Below are positions 16,906 through 26,075 of a stretch of DNA of 64,000 nucleotides, one piece after another. The position numbers and the translations under genes were made by a program. The DNA comes from Aliiruegeria sabulilitoris (lineage in GTDB: Bacteria > Pseudomonadota > Alphaproteobacteria > Rhodobacterales > Rhodobacteraceae), in contig NZ_LOAS01000026.1 of the NCBI RefSeq assembly GCF_001558155.1, positions 1 through 64,000 on the forward strand. Direction: 5' to 3'. The notes under the pieces were generated by a model that ran no database searches, was not told where the DNA came from, and saw nothing but the letters and a program-made list of their open reading frames with translations. Each line of letters starts with the position of its first letter. The stretch's first letter is position 1.

Positions 16906-17910
16906 TCAAGCTTCGCGTTCCTCGGGACGTTTGGCGGTCTCGTAATTCACCTGCGCCATCACTTTTCCTTCGAGCACATCCTTGCGGCGCTGGTTCAGGC
17001 GCAGCTCCTCGAGGATACGCCGGTTCACCGCCAGCAACTCGCCGATAATCCCCAGCCCGACGATCAGGAAACCGAGGCCGGCAAAAATCCCCGCGAGGAT
17101 CAGACTTGGCGCGTGGGTCCGCGTGGGATCGCCGAAACTGATCAGAAACAGGTAACGCAGACCGAGCAGCACCGTGCCCGCGAGCGGCACGCTGCCCGCG
17201 ATCAGGTAGGCCCGGAGCGGCGCGTAAACGGCAAAAACACGCATCATGTCCATGGAGGAAGTCATGACGTATTTGCGAATGGAGCTGATCAGCCGCGATT
17301 CCCGCGTCGGCGGATTGGTGTCGATATCGACCGACATCACCCGCAACCCGCTGCGCCCGGCCTGGATCAGGGTCTCCAGCGTGTAGGTATAATCCGACAA
17401 CGTATTGAGGCGCAGAGCGGTCTGTCGGCTGATCGCGCGGAAGCCGGAGGTAGCATCGACAACCTCGGTATGGCTGAGAAAACGCACCATGCGCGAGCCG
17501 AAACGCTGCAGGCGTTTCTTGAGCGGCGAGAAATGCTCGATGTCGTCGATGGGACGCGCGCCGACCACCATGTCCGCCGTGCCATCGAGGATCGGCCTTA
17601 CCAGAGCGGGAATGCCCGATGCCTTGTATTGGTTATCGGCATCGGTGTTGACGATCACGTCGGCGCCGAGATTCATGGAAACGGCCAGACCCGTCATATA
17701 GGCGCGTGCGAGGCCACGATTGATCTTGTGGCGCACGACGTGATCGGCGCCGCCGGCGAAGGCCACAGAGACGGTTCGGTCGGTAGAGCCGTCATCGACG
17801 ACGAGCACGACGACATCTCCCAGCTCTCGCGTCGCTTCACGAATATCGGCGATCGTCCCTGCGATCGTCGCTTCCTCGTTAAGACAGGGGATCTGAATGA
17901 CAATACGCAA
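16906..17910 (-). CDS. Family-2 glycosyltransferase with C-terminal membrane anchor (DPM1/DPG synthase-like)
   Basis: 334-aa enzyme. The GT-A nucleotide-sugar domain (1-220) has IPCLNEEATI, VDDGSTDRT (39-47) and the metal-binding DAD (90-92) in NTDADNQY. Two hydrophobic helices follow (about 230-260 and 268-292) and a charged tail. This is the architecture of polyprenyl-phosphate sugar synthases, which load a sugar on an undecaprenyl-type carrier at the inner leaflet. First gene of the four-gene minus-strand cassette; the upstream spacer (17911-18057) contains the terminator-like repeats of the GGDEF gene. Confidence 0.88.
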   Translation of the reverse strand: MRIVIQIPCLNEEATIAGTIADIREATRELGDVVVLVVDDGSTDRTVSVAFAGGADHVVRHKINRGLARAYMTGLAVSMNLGADVIVNTDADNQYKASGIPALVRPILDGTADMVVGARPIDDIEHFSPLKKRLQRFGSRMVRFLSHTEVVDATSGFRAISRQTALRLNTLSDYTYTLETLIQAGRSGLRVMSVDIDTNPPTRESRLISSIRKYVMTSSMDMMRVFAVYAPLRAYLIAGSVPLAGTVLLGLRYLFLISFGDPTRTHAPSLILAGIFAGLGFLIVGLGIIGELLAVNRRILEELRLNQRRKDVLEGKVMAQVNYETAKRPEEREA

Positions 17911-18010
17911 GGCTTTTATTCTCTATCCATATCCATGGGTATCAAACATACGGTCGTTGCCAGAATGGTCGCCCCATTGCAAGGTATGCGTCCAATCCTC
18001 GTGCAATGAT

Positions 18011-18040
18011 GAGCCTATAGGCTCCTCCCGTCCCGGAGGG
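18011..18040 (-). terminator. Double stem-loop between the GGDEF-EAL gene and the glycan cassette
   Basis: On the minus strand CCTCC/GGAGG (18024-18039) is followed by GAGCC-TATA-GGCTC (18011-18024), 18-47 nt after the stop of the GGDEF-EAL gene. T-runs are weak. Likely separates the two transcription units. Confidence 0.45.
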
Positions 18041-18057
18041 CGAACACGACGCCGCGC

Positions 18058-20718
18058 TCAGTCCAGCGGAAGGGTCGACGGCAATTCCAGCAGTTTCTCC
18101 AGGGGCAAGGGCGGCGAGAAAAAGTAGCCCTGACCGAGCTGGCAACCTGCCTGCCGGAGCATGTCGACCTGTTGCGGCGTTTCCACGCCCTCGGCAATGG
18201 CCACGGCGTCCAGCCGGCGGGCAAAGCCGAGAAGGGACTCGCACAGCGCCCTTGCGCGCGCACTCTCCGGGCCGCCGGTGACGAATTCCCGGTCGATTTT
18301 CAGGAAGTCGAAATCGTGGTTCAGGTAGTAGCGAAGCGAGGTGTGACCGGCCCCGAAATCGTCCAGCGCGATTTGAACGCCGGCGGCGCGAAACGCCTGC
18401 AGGCGCGTGATCGTGGCAGGGTTCGGGTCGAGCATCGCGCCTTCCGTGATCTCGAAGATCAACCCGCCGCCCTGCCCAAGCACCCGAAGGCTTTCCTCCC
18501 AGGCTTCGAAACGGGATGCGTCCCCGCTGGCCAGTTGCAGTGGAGACACGTTCAGGCTCGCCTGGAAATCCGATCCGAAACGCGCCTGCATCGCCGGCAG
18601 GTCGCTGATGCACTTGTGAAAGACCCAATCCCCGATCCGGTCGATCACCCGTGCCTCCTCGGCATGGGGAATGAAGCGGTCCGGGCCCAGCAGGCCAAGC
18701 TCGGGATGCTGCCAGCGCACGAGGGCCTCGACCTTGGCAAGGCGTCCATCCTCGAGCGCAACGACGGGTTGGTAGAGCAGCCGGAACTCGCCCCGGTCCA
18801 ACCCCTGCTCGATCTCGTCCACGAGGCGTACCCGGTCATGCGCGCGCCGCCCGATCTCGGGCGTGTAGTTCACGACACGGTTGCCGCCGCCGGACTTGGC
18901 CACATAGAGCGCCTGATCCGCCGCGCGGATCAGGCCAGCCGCATCCGCCGCGTGATCGGGGCTGAAAGTAACCCCGATCGACGCGCTCAGCTGCATCTTT
19001 CCGCCCGCGAATTCGATGGGGCGGGATATTTCGGCACGTAGCCGGGGCGCGAGATCCTGTGCGCGCTCCACCGCGTCCGCTCCCTGCAGCATCACGCTGA
19101 ACTCATCGCCGGAATGGCGCGCCAGACAGTCGGCGGCCTCGACGCAACCCTGCAAACGACCCGTCAGTTGTAGCAGGATCTCATCACCGATATCGTGGCC
19201 GAAGCGGTCATTGGCCTGTTTGAGCTGGTCGATATCGAGACTGACCAACGCTATCGGCGCACCTTTGTGTTGGGCCAATGCGGCATCGATGTGCCGGATC
19301 AGGCCGATCCGGTTCACCAGCCCGGTGAGCTGATCCGTTTCCGCCTGCTGGCTGAGCTTCGTGTTTGCCCGTAGCAATTCACTGCGGTTGCGGATCAGGA
19401 GAACGAAACCCGTCAATTGCTCCGTAGCGTCGTGCAATGCGTTTACTGTCGTCCAGGTGGAAATGGGTTCACCATCGCGATGGCGGAACTTCATCTCCCC
19501 ACTCCAGAGCGGACCCGCAGCGGGGGCGATCGCGGCATTGCCCTCGACGATTTCCATCACGGCCTTGCGCCCGCCCCCCACCAGCAACGTGCCCAGGCAT
19601 TCTCCGGAGACTTGATGCAACAAGAAACCCGTATCCTTTTCAAAGGCCGGGTTGATCCATTGTATCGCTCCCGCGCGGTCACAACGGATCATGCCCTCCG
19701 AGCTGTTGCGGAGCACGGCGGTGTTGAGGTTGCGCATCCGTCCGGCTTCGGCGCGGTCGGAAATATCGGCAATACTTACCCGGACCAGCCGCCGGTCCGG
19801 ATTGGGCAGCCGCGTCAGCGTCATCTCACAGGGAAATTCCCGCCCTTCTATATCGCGCAGCCTCCACTCGAAACGCGGAACCTCTCCCTCCAGGGCCTCC
19901 GAAAGATAGGCCGCCAGCACCTCCTTCGACATGTGCCCTTCCGCGCTCCGCGTGGAGGCGAATTCGCGCAGCCCCGCCCGCCCGATCAGTGCTTCCGCCG
20001 AGGCAGCCAGAAGCCGTTCCGCCGCCGGATTGACGACCGTGAAATGCCCCGTCTCCATGTCCTGAACCACGATCCCCTCGGGCGCGTGCTGAACAAGTGT
20101 TTCAAGCGTCTCGTTCTGCTGCGCGAGCTCGGCGTTGACCGCCAGTCGATGCAGGCGCGTCCGCTCGACGAGATGGATGCAGAAAACCGAGAGGGCAGCC
20201 AGGCAAACCGCCAGCAGGATCCAGTTGACCGGGTCCGCATTCAACAGGTTCAGGTCGACCCGAGGCGCGATCAGCCCGAACCTGAAGGCCGCGGCGATCA
20301 GGGCGAAAAAGAAGAACTGGACCAGCAACAGAATTTGCGCGACGCGCTTGCGGGCAAAGATCGCGGTCAGGATATTCGTTGCAACCAGAGCGAGAACCCC
20401 CGGCGCGGCCAAACCGAACTGTATCGTTCCGGTGAGGGATAACAGCAGGAACCCGGCGATGCAGACAGTATGCCATCCCGCCCTCAGCCCGGTGCCCCTT
20501 TTGACGCAGGCCAGGACAATCCCGACGCTTATCAACAGTTGAAGCAGGCGAATTGGCGTCAGGCCGAATTGAACGATCCGCAAGAGAATGCAGATCACGA
20601 CGACCCAGAGAAGGACGGCGATCAGCCGTGCCGCCGGCTGGACCATCTCGCCAAGGCCCTCCTGGGTGCCGCTGGTCGGGCGCAAGCCGGACACGTCCGT
20701 CTTTTCCAAACGCATCAT
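18058..20718 (-). CDS. Membrane-bound PAS-PAS-GGDEF-EAL cyclic-di-GMP signalling protein
   Basis: 886 aa. An N-terminal block of about six transmembrane helices (28-180) is followed by two PAS domains (about 205-330 and 335-450), a GGDEF domain (about 465-620) and an EAL domain (about 640-880). The cyclase motif reads SGDEF (RHSGDEF); Ser replaces the first Gly, which some active cyclases tolerate. The phosphodiesterase side looks intact: EALVRW, NVSP, E in FEITEG, LDDFGAG, LKIDREF and EGVET. It probably makes or, more likely, degrades c-di-GMP in response to a membrane or PAS-sensed cue. ATG 20718 or the adjacent ATG may start it. It stands alone as a transcription unit. Confidence 0.92.
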   Translation of the reverse strand: MMRLEKTDVSGLRPTSGTQEGLGEMVQPAARLIAVLLWVVVICILLRIVQFGLTPIRLLQLLISVGIVLACVKRGTGLRAGWHTVCIAGFLLLSLTGTIQFGLAAPGVLALVATNILTAIFARKRVAQILLLVQFFFFALIAAAFRFGLIAPRVDLNLLNADPVNWILLAVCLAALSVFCIHLVERTRLHRLAVNAELAQQNETLETLVQHAPEGIVVQDMETGHFTVVNPAAERLLAASAEALIGRAGLREFASTRSAEGHMSKEVLAAYLSEALEGEVPRFEWRLRDIEGREFPCEMTLTRLPNPDRRLVRVSIADISDRAEAGRMRNLNTAVLRNSSEGMIRCDRAGAIQWINPAFEKDTGFLLHQVSGECLGTLLVGGGRKAVMEIVEGNAAIAPAAGPLWSGEMKFRHRDGEPISTWTTVNALHDATEQLTGFVLLIRNRSELLRANTKLSQQAETDQLTGLVNRIGLIRHIDAALAQHKGAPIALVSLDIDQLKQANDRFGHDIGDEILLQLTGRLQGCVEAADCLARHSGDEFSVMLQGADAVERAQDLAPRLRAEISRPIEFAGGKMQLSASIGVTFSPDHAADAAGLIRAADQALYVAKSGGGNRVVNYTPEIGRRAHDRVRLVDEIEQGLDRGEFRLLYQPVVALEDGRLAKVEALVRWQHPELGLLGPDRFIPHAEEARVIDRIGDWVFHKCISDLPAMQARFGSDFQASLNVSPLQLASGDASRFEAWEESLRVLGQGGGLIFEITEGAMLDPNPATITRLQAFRAAGVQIALDDFGAGHTSLRYYLNHDFDFLKIDREFVTGGPESARARALCESLLGFARRLDAVAIAEGVETPQQVDMLRQAGCQLGQGYFFSPPLPLEKLLELPSTLPLD

Positions 20719-20855
20719 GCCCGGGGCGCCCCCTGACCTGCGGCCGGGTTTACTCTCCCTCCCGCATATCGCCCCGCTTCACCAGCCGGGAAAGCAAAGG
20801 TGGAGCAGGTGCGCGGCACGACCTAGGCCTGCCCGTTGCGGCACGCGCAGGACCG

Positions 20856-20873
20856 CGCCCCCTCCCGGGGGCG
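20856..20873 (-). terminator. GC-rich stem-loop downstream of mipA-like gene
   Basis: Perfect 7-bp stem CGCCCCC/GGGGGCG with a 4-base loop, about 63 nt beyond the MipA/OmpV stop on the minus strand. No T-run; terminator function is tentative. Confidence 0.4.
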
Positions 20874-20935
20874 TCGAACCATGTCACGTCTTGAATGCCG
20901 GGAAATCAAAAGTCGGGCGCCTTGTCAGGACCGCG

Positions 20936-21808
20936 TCAGAACTGCAGCACCAACTCGCGTGTAATGCCGAGGCGGATACGGAACTGATCTTCGCTCCCCA
21001 TCTCGGTAATCGGCGAATCCGCGGCGCTGTTGAGAAGTCGATCCGCACGGAAAGACGCCTCAAGCCCCCACAATTCATTGAAGCGATACTTCGCCTTGGC
21101 TTCGAAACCAGCGCCAAGCAGGCCGCCGTCGGCGTTGTACGAGGCCAGCCCGCTGTCGATCGACTCGCTGTCGCTGACGCCGAAATAGGTATTGGCGAAC
21201 TCGTCATCGCCAAACACCATACGCGGCCCAAGCCGGAATTCCCAACGCTCGCTGGGGAAGACGATGGCATCGGCGCCAAGCTCACCGACAAAGCCGTTAT
21301 GCCCGATCGCGCCGTAGCGCACGTCGCCGAAAGCTTCGAAATTTCTCTGGCGATAGACGAGCCCGAGACCGAGCTCGAGCGACGGGTCGATATCTTCCAG
21401 CCCTTTCAGCTCATCGAAATCATCCGCGCTTCGCTTGCCGATGAAGCGCAGCGATCCGCGAATACCAAGGGCACGGGGAACGGAGTTTCCATCCGGATCT
21501 CCATACGCACCAAGGCCTTTGAGCCGGGCATAATCGAAATGCAGCGCGAAATCGGGCGCGGCCACCATCTCGTCGGAGCCGAAATAGGCCGGGCGCGCCT
21601 GAACGCCTGCCCGGATATCGTAGCGCAGAATGACATTCTTGCTGGGATCGATGCGCAGCGCGATTGGCGTCGTGTCCTGAGCGGTCGTGGCCAGCTCTGT
21701 CGAGGCCAGATCCGCGGGATCGGCCTGCGCAATGTCCTGCGCGATTGCCCCATTGGTCAGGGAAAGAGCCGCTATGGCGGCGATGGCATATGTCACAAAA
21801 GGTTTCAC
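20936..21808 (-). CDS. MipA/OmpV family outer-membrane protein
   Basis: 290 aa. Signal peptide at 1-23 (YAIAAIAALSLTNGAIA, cut before QDIAQ), then an amphipathic beta-barrel sequence ending in Phe (ITRELVLQF), the usual outer-membrane C-terminal signature. MipA/OmpV traits: RAGVQARPAYFGSDE at the barrel start and VFPSERWEFRLGPRMVFGDDEFANTYFGV in the middle. These proteins are scaffold or porin-like; the exact function is uncertain. It lies between the GGDEF-EAL gene and two cytochrome c genes, on the same strand. Confidence 0.88.
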   Translation of the reverse strand: MKPFVTYAIAAIAALSLTNGAIAQDIAQADPADLASTELATTAQDTTPIALRIDPSKNVILRYDIRAGVQARPAYFGSDEMVAAPDFALHFDYARLKGLGAYGDPDGNSVPRALGIRGSLRFIGKRSADDFDELKGLEDIDPSLELGLGLVYRQRNFEAFGDVRYGAIGHNGFVGELGADAIVFPSERWEFRLGPRMVFGDDEFANTYFGVSDSESIDSGLASYNADGGLLGAGFEAKAKYRFNELWGLEASFRADRLLNSAADSPITEMGSEDQFRIRLGITRELVLQF

Positions 21809-21938
21809 GACGATTCCCCGAATCGGCAGGTTAAGATGGCAGCAGGATCGACATTAGCTTGCGCGTGGAACGATTCAAGTAAGCGTGGATTCATGAGGCG
21901 GCGGCGTCGTTTCATTGTCACAAACATCCCGTCCAGTC

Positions 21939-22340
21939 TCAGTTTTCCTGGATACCCTCCAAATAGCGCGCAATTGCGATCACGGGCGGGCTCGCCTCGA
22001 TTTCCCCGTCGTCCGACGGCACCCAAACCGGTTCGTCTCCTTCGAAAAACGCCCCGTAGATCGGCATCGGGCTACCATGAGCCACGATCATGTCACGCCC
22101 GTCGATGCGCCGGATGACGCGCGAAAAAGGGAAGACGCCGCCATTGGCCGCCGAAAGCTCGGTAAGCGCCGTCGGCGCAACCGATATGATCCGTGCGGTC
22201 GGGCCGTCCCCGGCACCGGTACCGCCATGGCAGGTCGCGCAATAGCGTTGAAACAGCGCCTTTCCCGCCTCGGCATCCATGGCCTGCACGCTTGCAGGGA
22301 TCAGTAGCGCCGAAAGAAGAACCGCAACTTTTACCGACAT
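21939..22340 (-). CDS. Periplasmic c-type cytochrome (monohaem), paralogue A
   Basis: 133 aa. Signal peptide 1-20 (VAVLLSALLIPASVQA), then one haem site CATCH (C34, C37, H38) with GDGPTARI after it; the likely axial Met is in HGSPMPIYG. About 45 percent of the positions look shared with the next gene upstream, so the two are tandem paralogues. Class I cytochrome of the same short type found with oxidoreductases or as terminal-oxidase donors; the partner is not in the window. Confidence 0.87.
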   Translation of the reverse strand: MSVKVAVLLSALLIPASVQAMDAEAGKALFQRYCATCHGGTGAGDGPTARIISVAPTALTELSAANGGVFPFSRVIRRIDGRDMIVAHGSPMPIYGAFFEGDEPVWVPSDDGEIEASPPVIAIARYLEGIQEN

Positions 22341-22352
22341 CGCGCTCCCCTC

Positions 22353-22757
22353 CTATCGCTGCTGCGTTTCCAGCCAACGCACGATCGAGAGTATCGGCTT
22401 AGTGGTCAAGACAGGAGATCCGTCCCAAGCGTCGATCACCTCCGATGGCCCCGTGAGCAAGCCACCAAACATCGGCATCGGTCCCCCATGCGCGGCCAAT
22501 CCCTCCTGTCCGTCGATCAACCGCACCATGCGGGCGGCGTCGAACATCCCGTCCTGATCACGCGCAAACAAGGTCAGGTCCGGCACCGGAACACTCAGAA
22601 GCGCCGCCGTCGGCCCGTCGCCACGCGCCTCCGCACCGTGGCAACCGGCACAGGCCTGCTGAAATACTCGCGCCCCATCGTCAAGCGCGTCATCCGCATA
22701 CGCGGCGACCGGAAGCATCCAGACCAAGACACATAGCAAAGAAATCACCGATTTCAT
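22353..22757 (-). CDS. Periplasmic c-type cytochrome (monohaem), paralogue B
   Basis: 134 aa. Signal peptide 1-20 (SVISLLCVLVWMLPVAAYA), haem site CAGCH followed by GAEARGDGPTAALL, and axial Met in HGGPMPMFG. The protein closely parallels the 133-aa cytochrome 12 nt downstream. ATG 22757 chosen because AGAGGGAG lies 6 nt upstream; the ATG at 22763 sits directly against that site. The frame stays open further upstream but without signal-peptide sense. Confidence 0.87.
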   Translation of the reverse strand: MKSVISLLCVLVWMLPVAAYADDALDDGARVFQQACAGCHGAEARGDGPTAALLSVPVPDLTLFARDQDGMFDAARMVRLIDGQEGLAAHGGPMPMFGGLLTGPSEVIDAWDGSPVLTTKPILSIVRWLETQQR

Positions 22758-23012
22758 GGGCATCTCCCTCTTGGCCGAAGCTTCGCGGATATCCGGGATT
22801 ATGTCCATGATCTGGGTCATGGGCCGAAAGACCAGCGCACATCCATGATTGCGAGACCGAGGCACTGCCCGACCAGTGCCTTCGCTTTCTACGATCACCC
22901 ATGCACTGAGTTGTCCGCCAACGAAGAGGGGGATTTGCTCCCGCGCTTTCACGCGCGCGACCTCCAAATGCAGATGTGTCCGCCGAGCAGATATTCTCCC
23001 TGACGACGTTGG

Positions 23013-23699
23013 TCAGCGATGCGCGACAAGCCGGCCGGCATCCAGCCGCACGACACGGTCCATTCGTCCGGCGAGCTCGAAATTATGCGTTGCAATCAGC
23101 GCGCCCATCCCGGTTTCCCGCACCAGAGCCATCAGCGCCGCAAAGACGGTCTCGGACGTGGCCGGGTCGAGATTGCCTGTCGGTTCATCCGCCAGCAGAA
23201 GACGCGGCTGGTTGGCCAGCGCTCGGCAAAACGCGACCCGTTGCTGCTCCCCGCCCGACAGCTGCGCCGGGCGATGCGTCACGCGCTCCGACAACCCGAC
23301 CGAGCCGAGCAACGCCGCGGCCCGCGCCTCGGCCGCGCCACGCGCCACGCCATTGGCCAGCTGCGGCAGAACGATGTTCTCCGCCGCGCTGAATTCCGGC
23401 AGCAAGTGGTGGAACTGGTAGACGAAACCGACCTCGCGCCGCCGCGCGATCGTCCGCGCCTGATCGCCCTTGCCGGTCATCTGTTTCCCGTTCAGCAGCA
23501 CTGCGCCTGCGTCGGGCGTGTCCAGAAGCCCAGCAATATGCAAAAGCGTCGACTTGCCTGCCCCCGAAGGCGCGACGAGCGCAACGATCTCGCCTGCGGC
23601 CACCGACAGGTCGCAATGCTCCAGAACATTGACCGCGCCCGGCTGGCCCGGGTTGTAGCTCTTGGCAATGCCTTGAAGTTCCAGAACCGGGTCACTCAT
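23013..23699 (-). CDS. lolD: Lipoprotein-releasing system ATP-binding protein
   Basis: 228-aa ABC ATPase. Walker A APSGAGKS near residue 43, signature LSGGEQQR, Walker B LLLADEPTGNLD. High similarity in form to LolD (EHCDLSVAAGEIVAL, FVYQFHHLLPEFSAAEN). It powers extraction of outer-membrane lipoproteins from the inner membrane, together with the permease gene it overlaps by 8 nt. Confidence 0.93.
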   Translation of the reverse strand: MSDPVLELQGIAKSYNPGQPGAVNVLEHCDLSVAAGEIVALVAPSGAGKSTLLHIAGLLDTPDAGAVLLNGKQMTGKGDQARTIARRREVGFVYQFHHLLPEFSAAENIVLPQLANGVARGAAEARAAALLGSVGLSERVTHRPAQLSGGEQQRVAFCRALANQPRLLLADEPTGNLDPATSETVFAALMALVRETGMGALIATHNFELAGRMDRVVRLDAGRLVAHR

Positions 23700-25008
23700 A
23701 GCGCAGCGCCTCCACCGGGTTCATACGCGCCGCCCGACGCGCCGGGAAGATGGTCACGCCGAAGGAGAGACCCAGCGACAGCAAAACCGCCGAGAGTACA
23801 TCGGCCAGCTCCAGCTTGGCCGGCAAAGCATAGATGCCACGGATCGACGGATCCCAGACGCCGCCGCCGGAGATGTAGTTCACGAAAGAGAAAATCGGGT
23901 CGATATAGATCGCGAAGAGGCAGCCGAGGACCACGCCCGCAATCGTGCCCACCGTGCCGACGGAGGCACCGCAGATGAAGAACACCCGCATGACCGACCC
24001 CTCTGTCAGGCCCATCGTGCGCAGGATACCGATATCGCGCCCCTTGTTCTTTACCAGCATGATCAGGCCCGAGATGATGTTCATCGCCGCAATCAGCACC
24101 AGGATCGACAGGATCACGAACATCACGTTGTCCTCCACCTCCAGCGCCCGAAGGAAGGCGCCGGACGCATCGCGCCAGGTCCAGAGCAGCACCCGCTCGC
24201 CACCTGCCCGAAGCAGCGGCAACGTCATCTTTTCCACCGTATCGGGCTTGGCCACCATCACTTCCAGCTCATCGGCCACGCCCTCGCGGTTGAAATAGAC
24301 CTGCGCCTCGGCAAAGGGCAAGTAAGCGCGGGTGCGGTCGATATCATAGCGACCAGCCTGGAATATATAGACGACCTCGTAGACGCTGACCCGCGGCGAG
24401 GTGCCGAAGGGTGTCTTGGCACCGTCCGGCGAAATCAGCTTGATCCGGTCGCCCACGGAAGCATTGAGCTGCTGGGCGACGCCCCAGCCGATGGCAATCC
24501 CTTCCTCGAAACGCCCGATATCCCCAAGCCACTGCTCGGGATCGGCAATACGCGGAATCGTGGCGAGATCCTCGGCGGAGATGCCGAACACCTCGGCCCC
24601 GACATTGCGCCCGCCATAGCTCGCCATGACCTGCCCCTTGACCAGCGGCGCCACGCGGGTGACGCCGGGCACCTCCCGCAGGCGGTCGGCCATGGCGTCA
24701 TAATCGTCAATCACCCGGCTGGACTGCCCGGTTTCCGTCACGGTGACGGAATTGTAGACCGTCACATGCGCATTCGCGCCGAGGATCGTGTCCACGAACT
24801 CCGCCCGGAAACCCGACCGCACGGCCAGTGTCGCCACGAGGGCAAAGACCGCGAGCGTGATACCAACGAGGCTGATCCAGGTCATGACCGACACACCGCC
24901 CTCGGCGCGACGGGCGCGCAGGTAGCGCCAGGCGATCATCCATTCGAATCCGGCAAAGGGGGGTGGGCTTTTCGCCAAATCTCTGCTCCCGCATTTTCCC
25001 GTCTGCAT
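23692..25008 (-). CDS. lolC: Lipoprotein-releasing system transmembrane protein LolC/E
   Basis: 438-aa permease with four transmembrane helices and a large periplasmic domain between helices 1 and 2. Landmarks: FEWMIAWRYLRARR start, FALVATLAVRSGFR, LVAAMNIISGLIMLV-like core (ILVLIAAMNIISGL), GILRTMGLTEGSVMRVFF and a PVEALRYE end. A single LolC/E protein, probably a homodimer, serves with LolD, as usual in alphaproteobacteria. ATG 25008 taken; the frame opens to 25104 but the extra N-terminus is not family-like. C/E subtype cannot be decided by eye. Confidence 0.9.
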   Translation of the reverse strand: MQTGKCGSRDLAKSPPPFAGFEWMIAWRYLRARRAEGGVSVMTWISLVGITLAVFALVATLAVRSGFRAEFVDTILGANAHVTVYNSVTVTETGQSSRVIDDYDAMADRLREVPGVTRVAPLVKGQVMASYGGRNVGAEVFGISAEDLATIPRIADPEQWLGDIGRFEEGIAIGWGVAQQLNASVGDRIKLISPDGAKTPFGTSPRVSVYEVVYIFQAGRYDIDRTRAYLPFAEAQVYFNREGVADELEVMVAKPDTVEKMTLPLLRAGGERVLLWTWRDASGAFLRALEVEDNVMFVILSILVLIAAMNIISGLIMLVKNKGRDIGILRTMGLTEGSVMRVFFICGASVGTVGTIAGVVLGCLFAIYIDPIFSFVNYISGGGVWDPSIRGIYALPAKLELADVLSAVLLSLGLSFGVTIFPARRAARMNPVEALRYE

Positions 25009-25124
25009 GACCGGGAAAGGCGGGAGCGTCAACAGCCCGACGTGGCACGACCGCCGGAGGCTTGCCCCGGAGCGGTGTCCGATGTCATCACGGAGAGACG
25101 GCAAGACGGGGAGCGGTTACAGGA

Positions 25125-25946
25125 ATGATCAGCAATGTCGCGATTTTCGACCTTTCAACCGGCACGGCCACCTGCCTTCTGCGTAGCGAACGCCACCTGG
25201 AAGCGCCGAACTGGCTGCCGGGGGACGATCAACTGTTGGTGAATTCCGAGGGGCGGCTGTATCGCCTGCCCCTCGACGCCCCGCGCTTGCAGCCGGTCGA
25301 TACCGGCTTCGCGACACGGATCAACAACGACCATGGCGTTTCGCCCGATGGCTGCCTGATCGCGATCACCGACAAGACGGAAACCGGCAAGGCTTGTATC
25401 TACACCCTGCCGATCGACGGTGGCACGCCGAAGCGGGTCAGCGAGAAGGTGCCGTCCTATTTCCATGGCTGGTCGCCCGATGGCAGCACCATCACTTACC
25501 CCGCCTTTCGCGGCGCAGAAGCCCAGATCTTCACCTGCCCGGCGGATGGCGGACAGGAAAAGCAGCTGACCCTCGGCTTCGATCACTGCGATGGTCCGGA
25601 TTTCACGCCAGACGGAAAGTGGATCTGGTTCAATGGCGAGAAAGGCGGCGCTGTGGATCTCTGGCGCATCCGCCCCGATGGAACGGATCTGGAGAAGATG
25701 ACCTCGGACGCAAGGGTGAACTGGTTCCCGCACCCCTCGCCCGGCGGGAAACATGTCCTCTTCATAAGCTATGAACCCGGCACGGAAGGCCACCCGCCCA
25801 ACCGGGAGGTCGACCTGCGCCTCATGCCCGCCAGCGGCGGCAAAGCCCGAACCCTGCTCAGCCTTTTCGGTGGGCAGGGCACCCTCAACAGCCCTTGCTG
25901 GGCGTCGGACGGACGGCGGTTCGCTTTCGTGCGTTACGAGCTCTGA
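25125..25946 (+). CDS. TolB-like beta-propeller (PD40 repeat) protein
   Basis: 273 aa, no signal peptide. Successive WD40-like PD40 repeats: WLPGDDQLLV, VSPDGCLIAITD, WSPDGSTITYPA, FTPDGKWIWFNG, PSPGGKHVLFIS and WASDGRRFAFV, about six blades. Similar to cytosolic TolB-related or transporter-associated propeller proteins; no enzyme motif. ATG 25125 follows CAGGA; a GTG-type opening from 25062 lacks support. Divergent from lolC. Binding partner unknown. Confidence 0.82.
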   Translation: MISNVAIFDLSTGTATCLLRSERHLEAPNWLPGDDQLLVNSEGRLYRLPLDAPRLQPVDTGFATRINNDHGVSPDGCLIAITDKTETGKACIYTLPIDGGTPKRVSEKVPSYFHGWSPDGSTITYPAFRGAEAQIFTCPADGGQEKQLTLGFDHCDGPDFTPDGKWIWFNGEKGGAVDLWRIRPDGTDLEKMTSDARVNWFPHPSPGGKHVLFISYEPGTEGHPPNREVDLRLMPASGGKARTLLSLFGGQGTLNSPCWASDGRRFAFVRYEL

Positions 25947-26060
25947 AGGTCGGCTTCCTGCACGCAGGAGGCGCTGGACGCTCCGGCCGCGTTTCGGTTC
26001 AATCTCCACCTCTGCCGTTGCGCAAGTTGCGCCGGTCGCGTTTGATCGTGGTCAAGCGGA

Positions 26061-26070
26061 GAAAGGAGGA
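26061..26070 (+). promoter_or_regulatory. Shine-Dalgarno site fixing a TTG start
   Basis: GAAAGGAGGA lies 5 nt before TTG 26076, an ideal spacing. The next in-frame ATG (26097) would have no site and would shorten the signal peptide. Confidence 0.7.
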
Positions 26071-26075
26071 CCGGT

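Noticed and set aside
15329-16945. 538-aa plus-strand frame opposite the toroid protein
   Set aside because: Mirror of the real minus-strand gene; codon pattern and operon overlaps support the minus strand.
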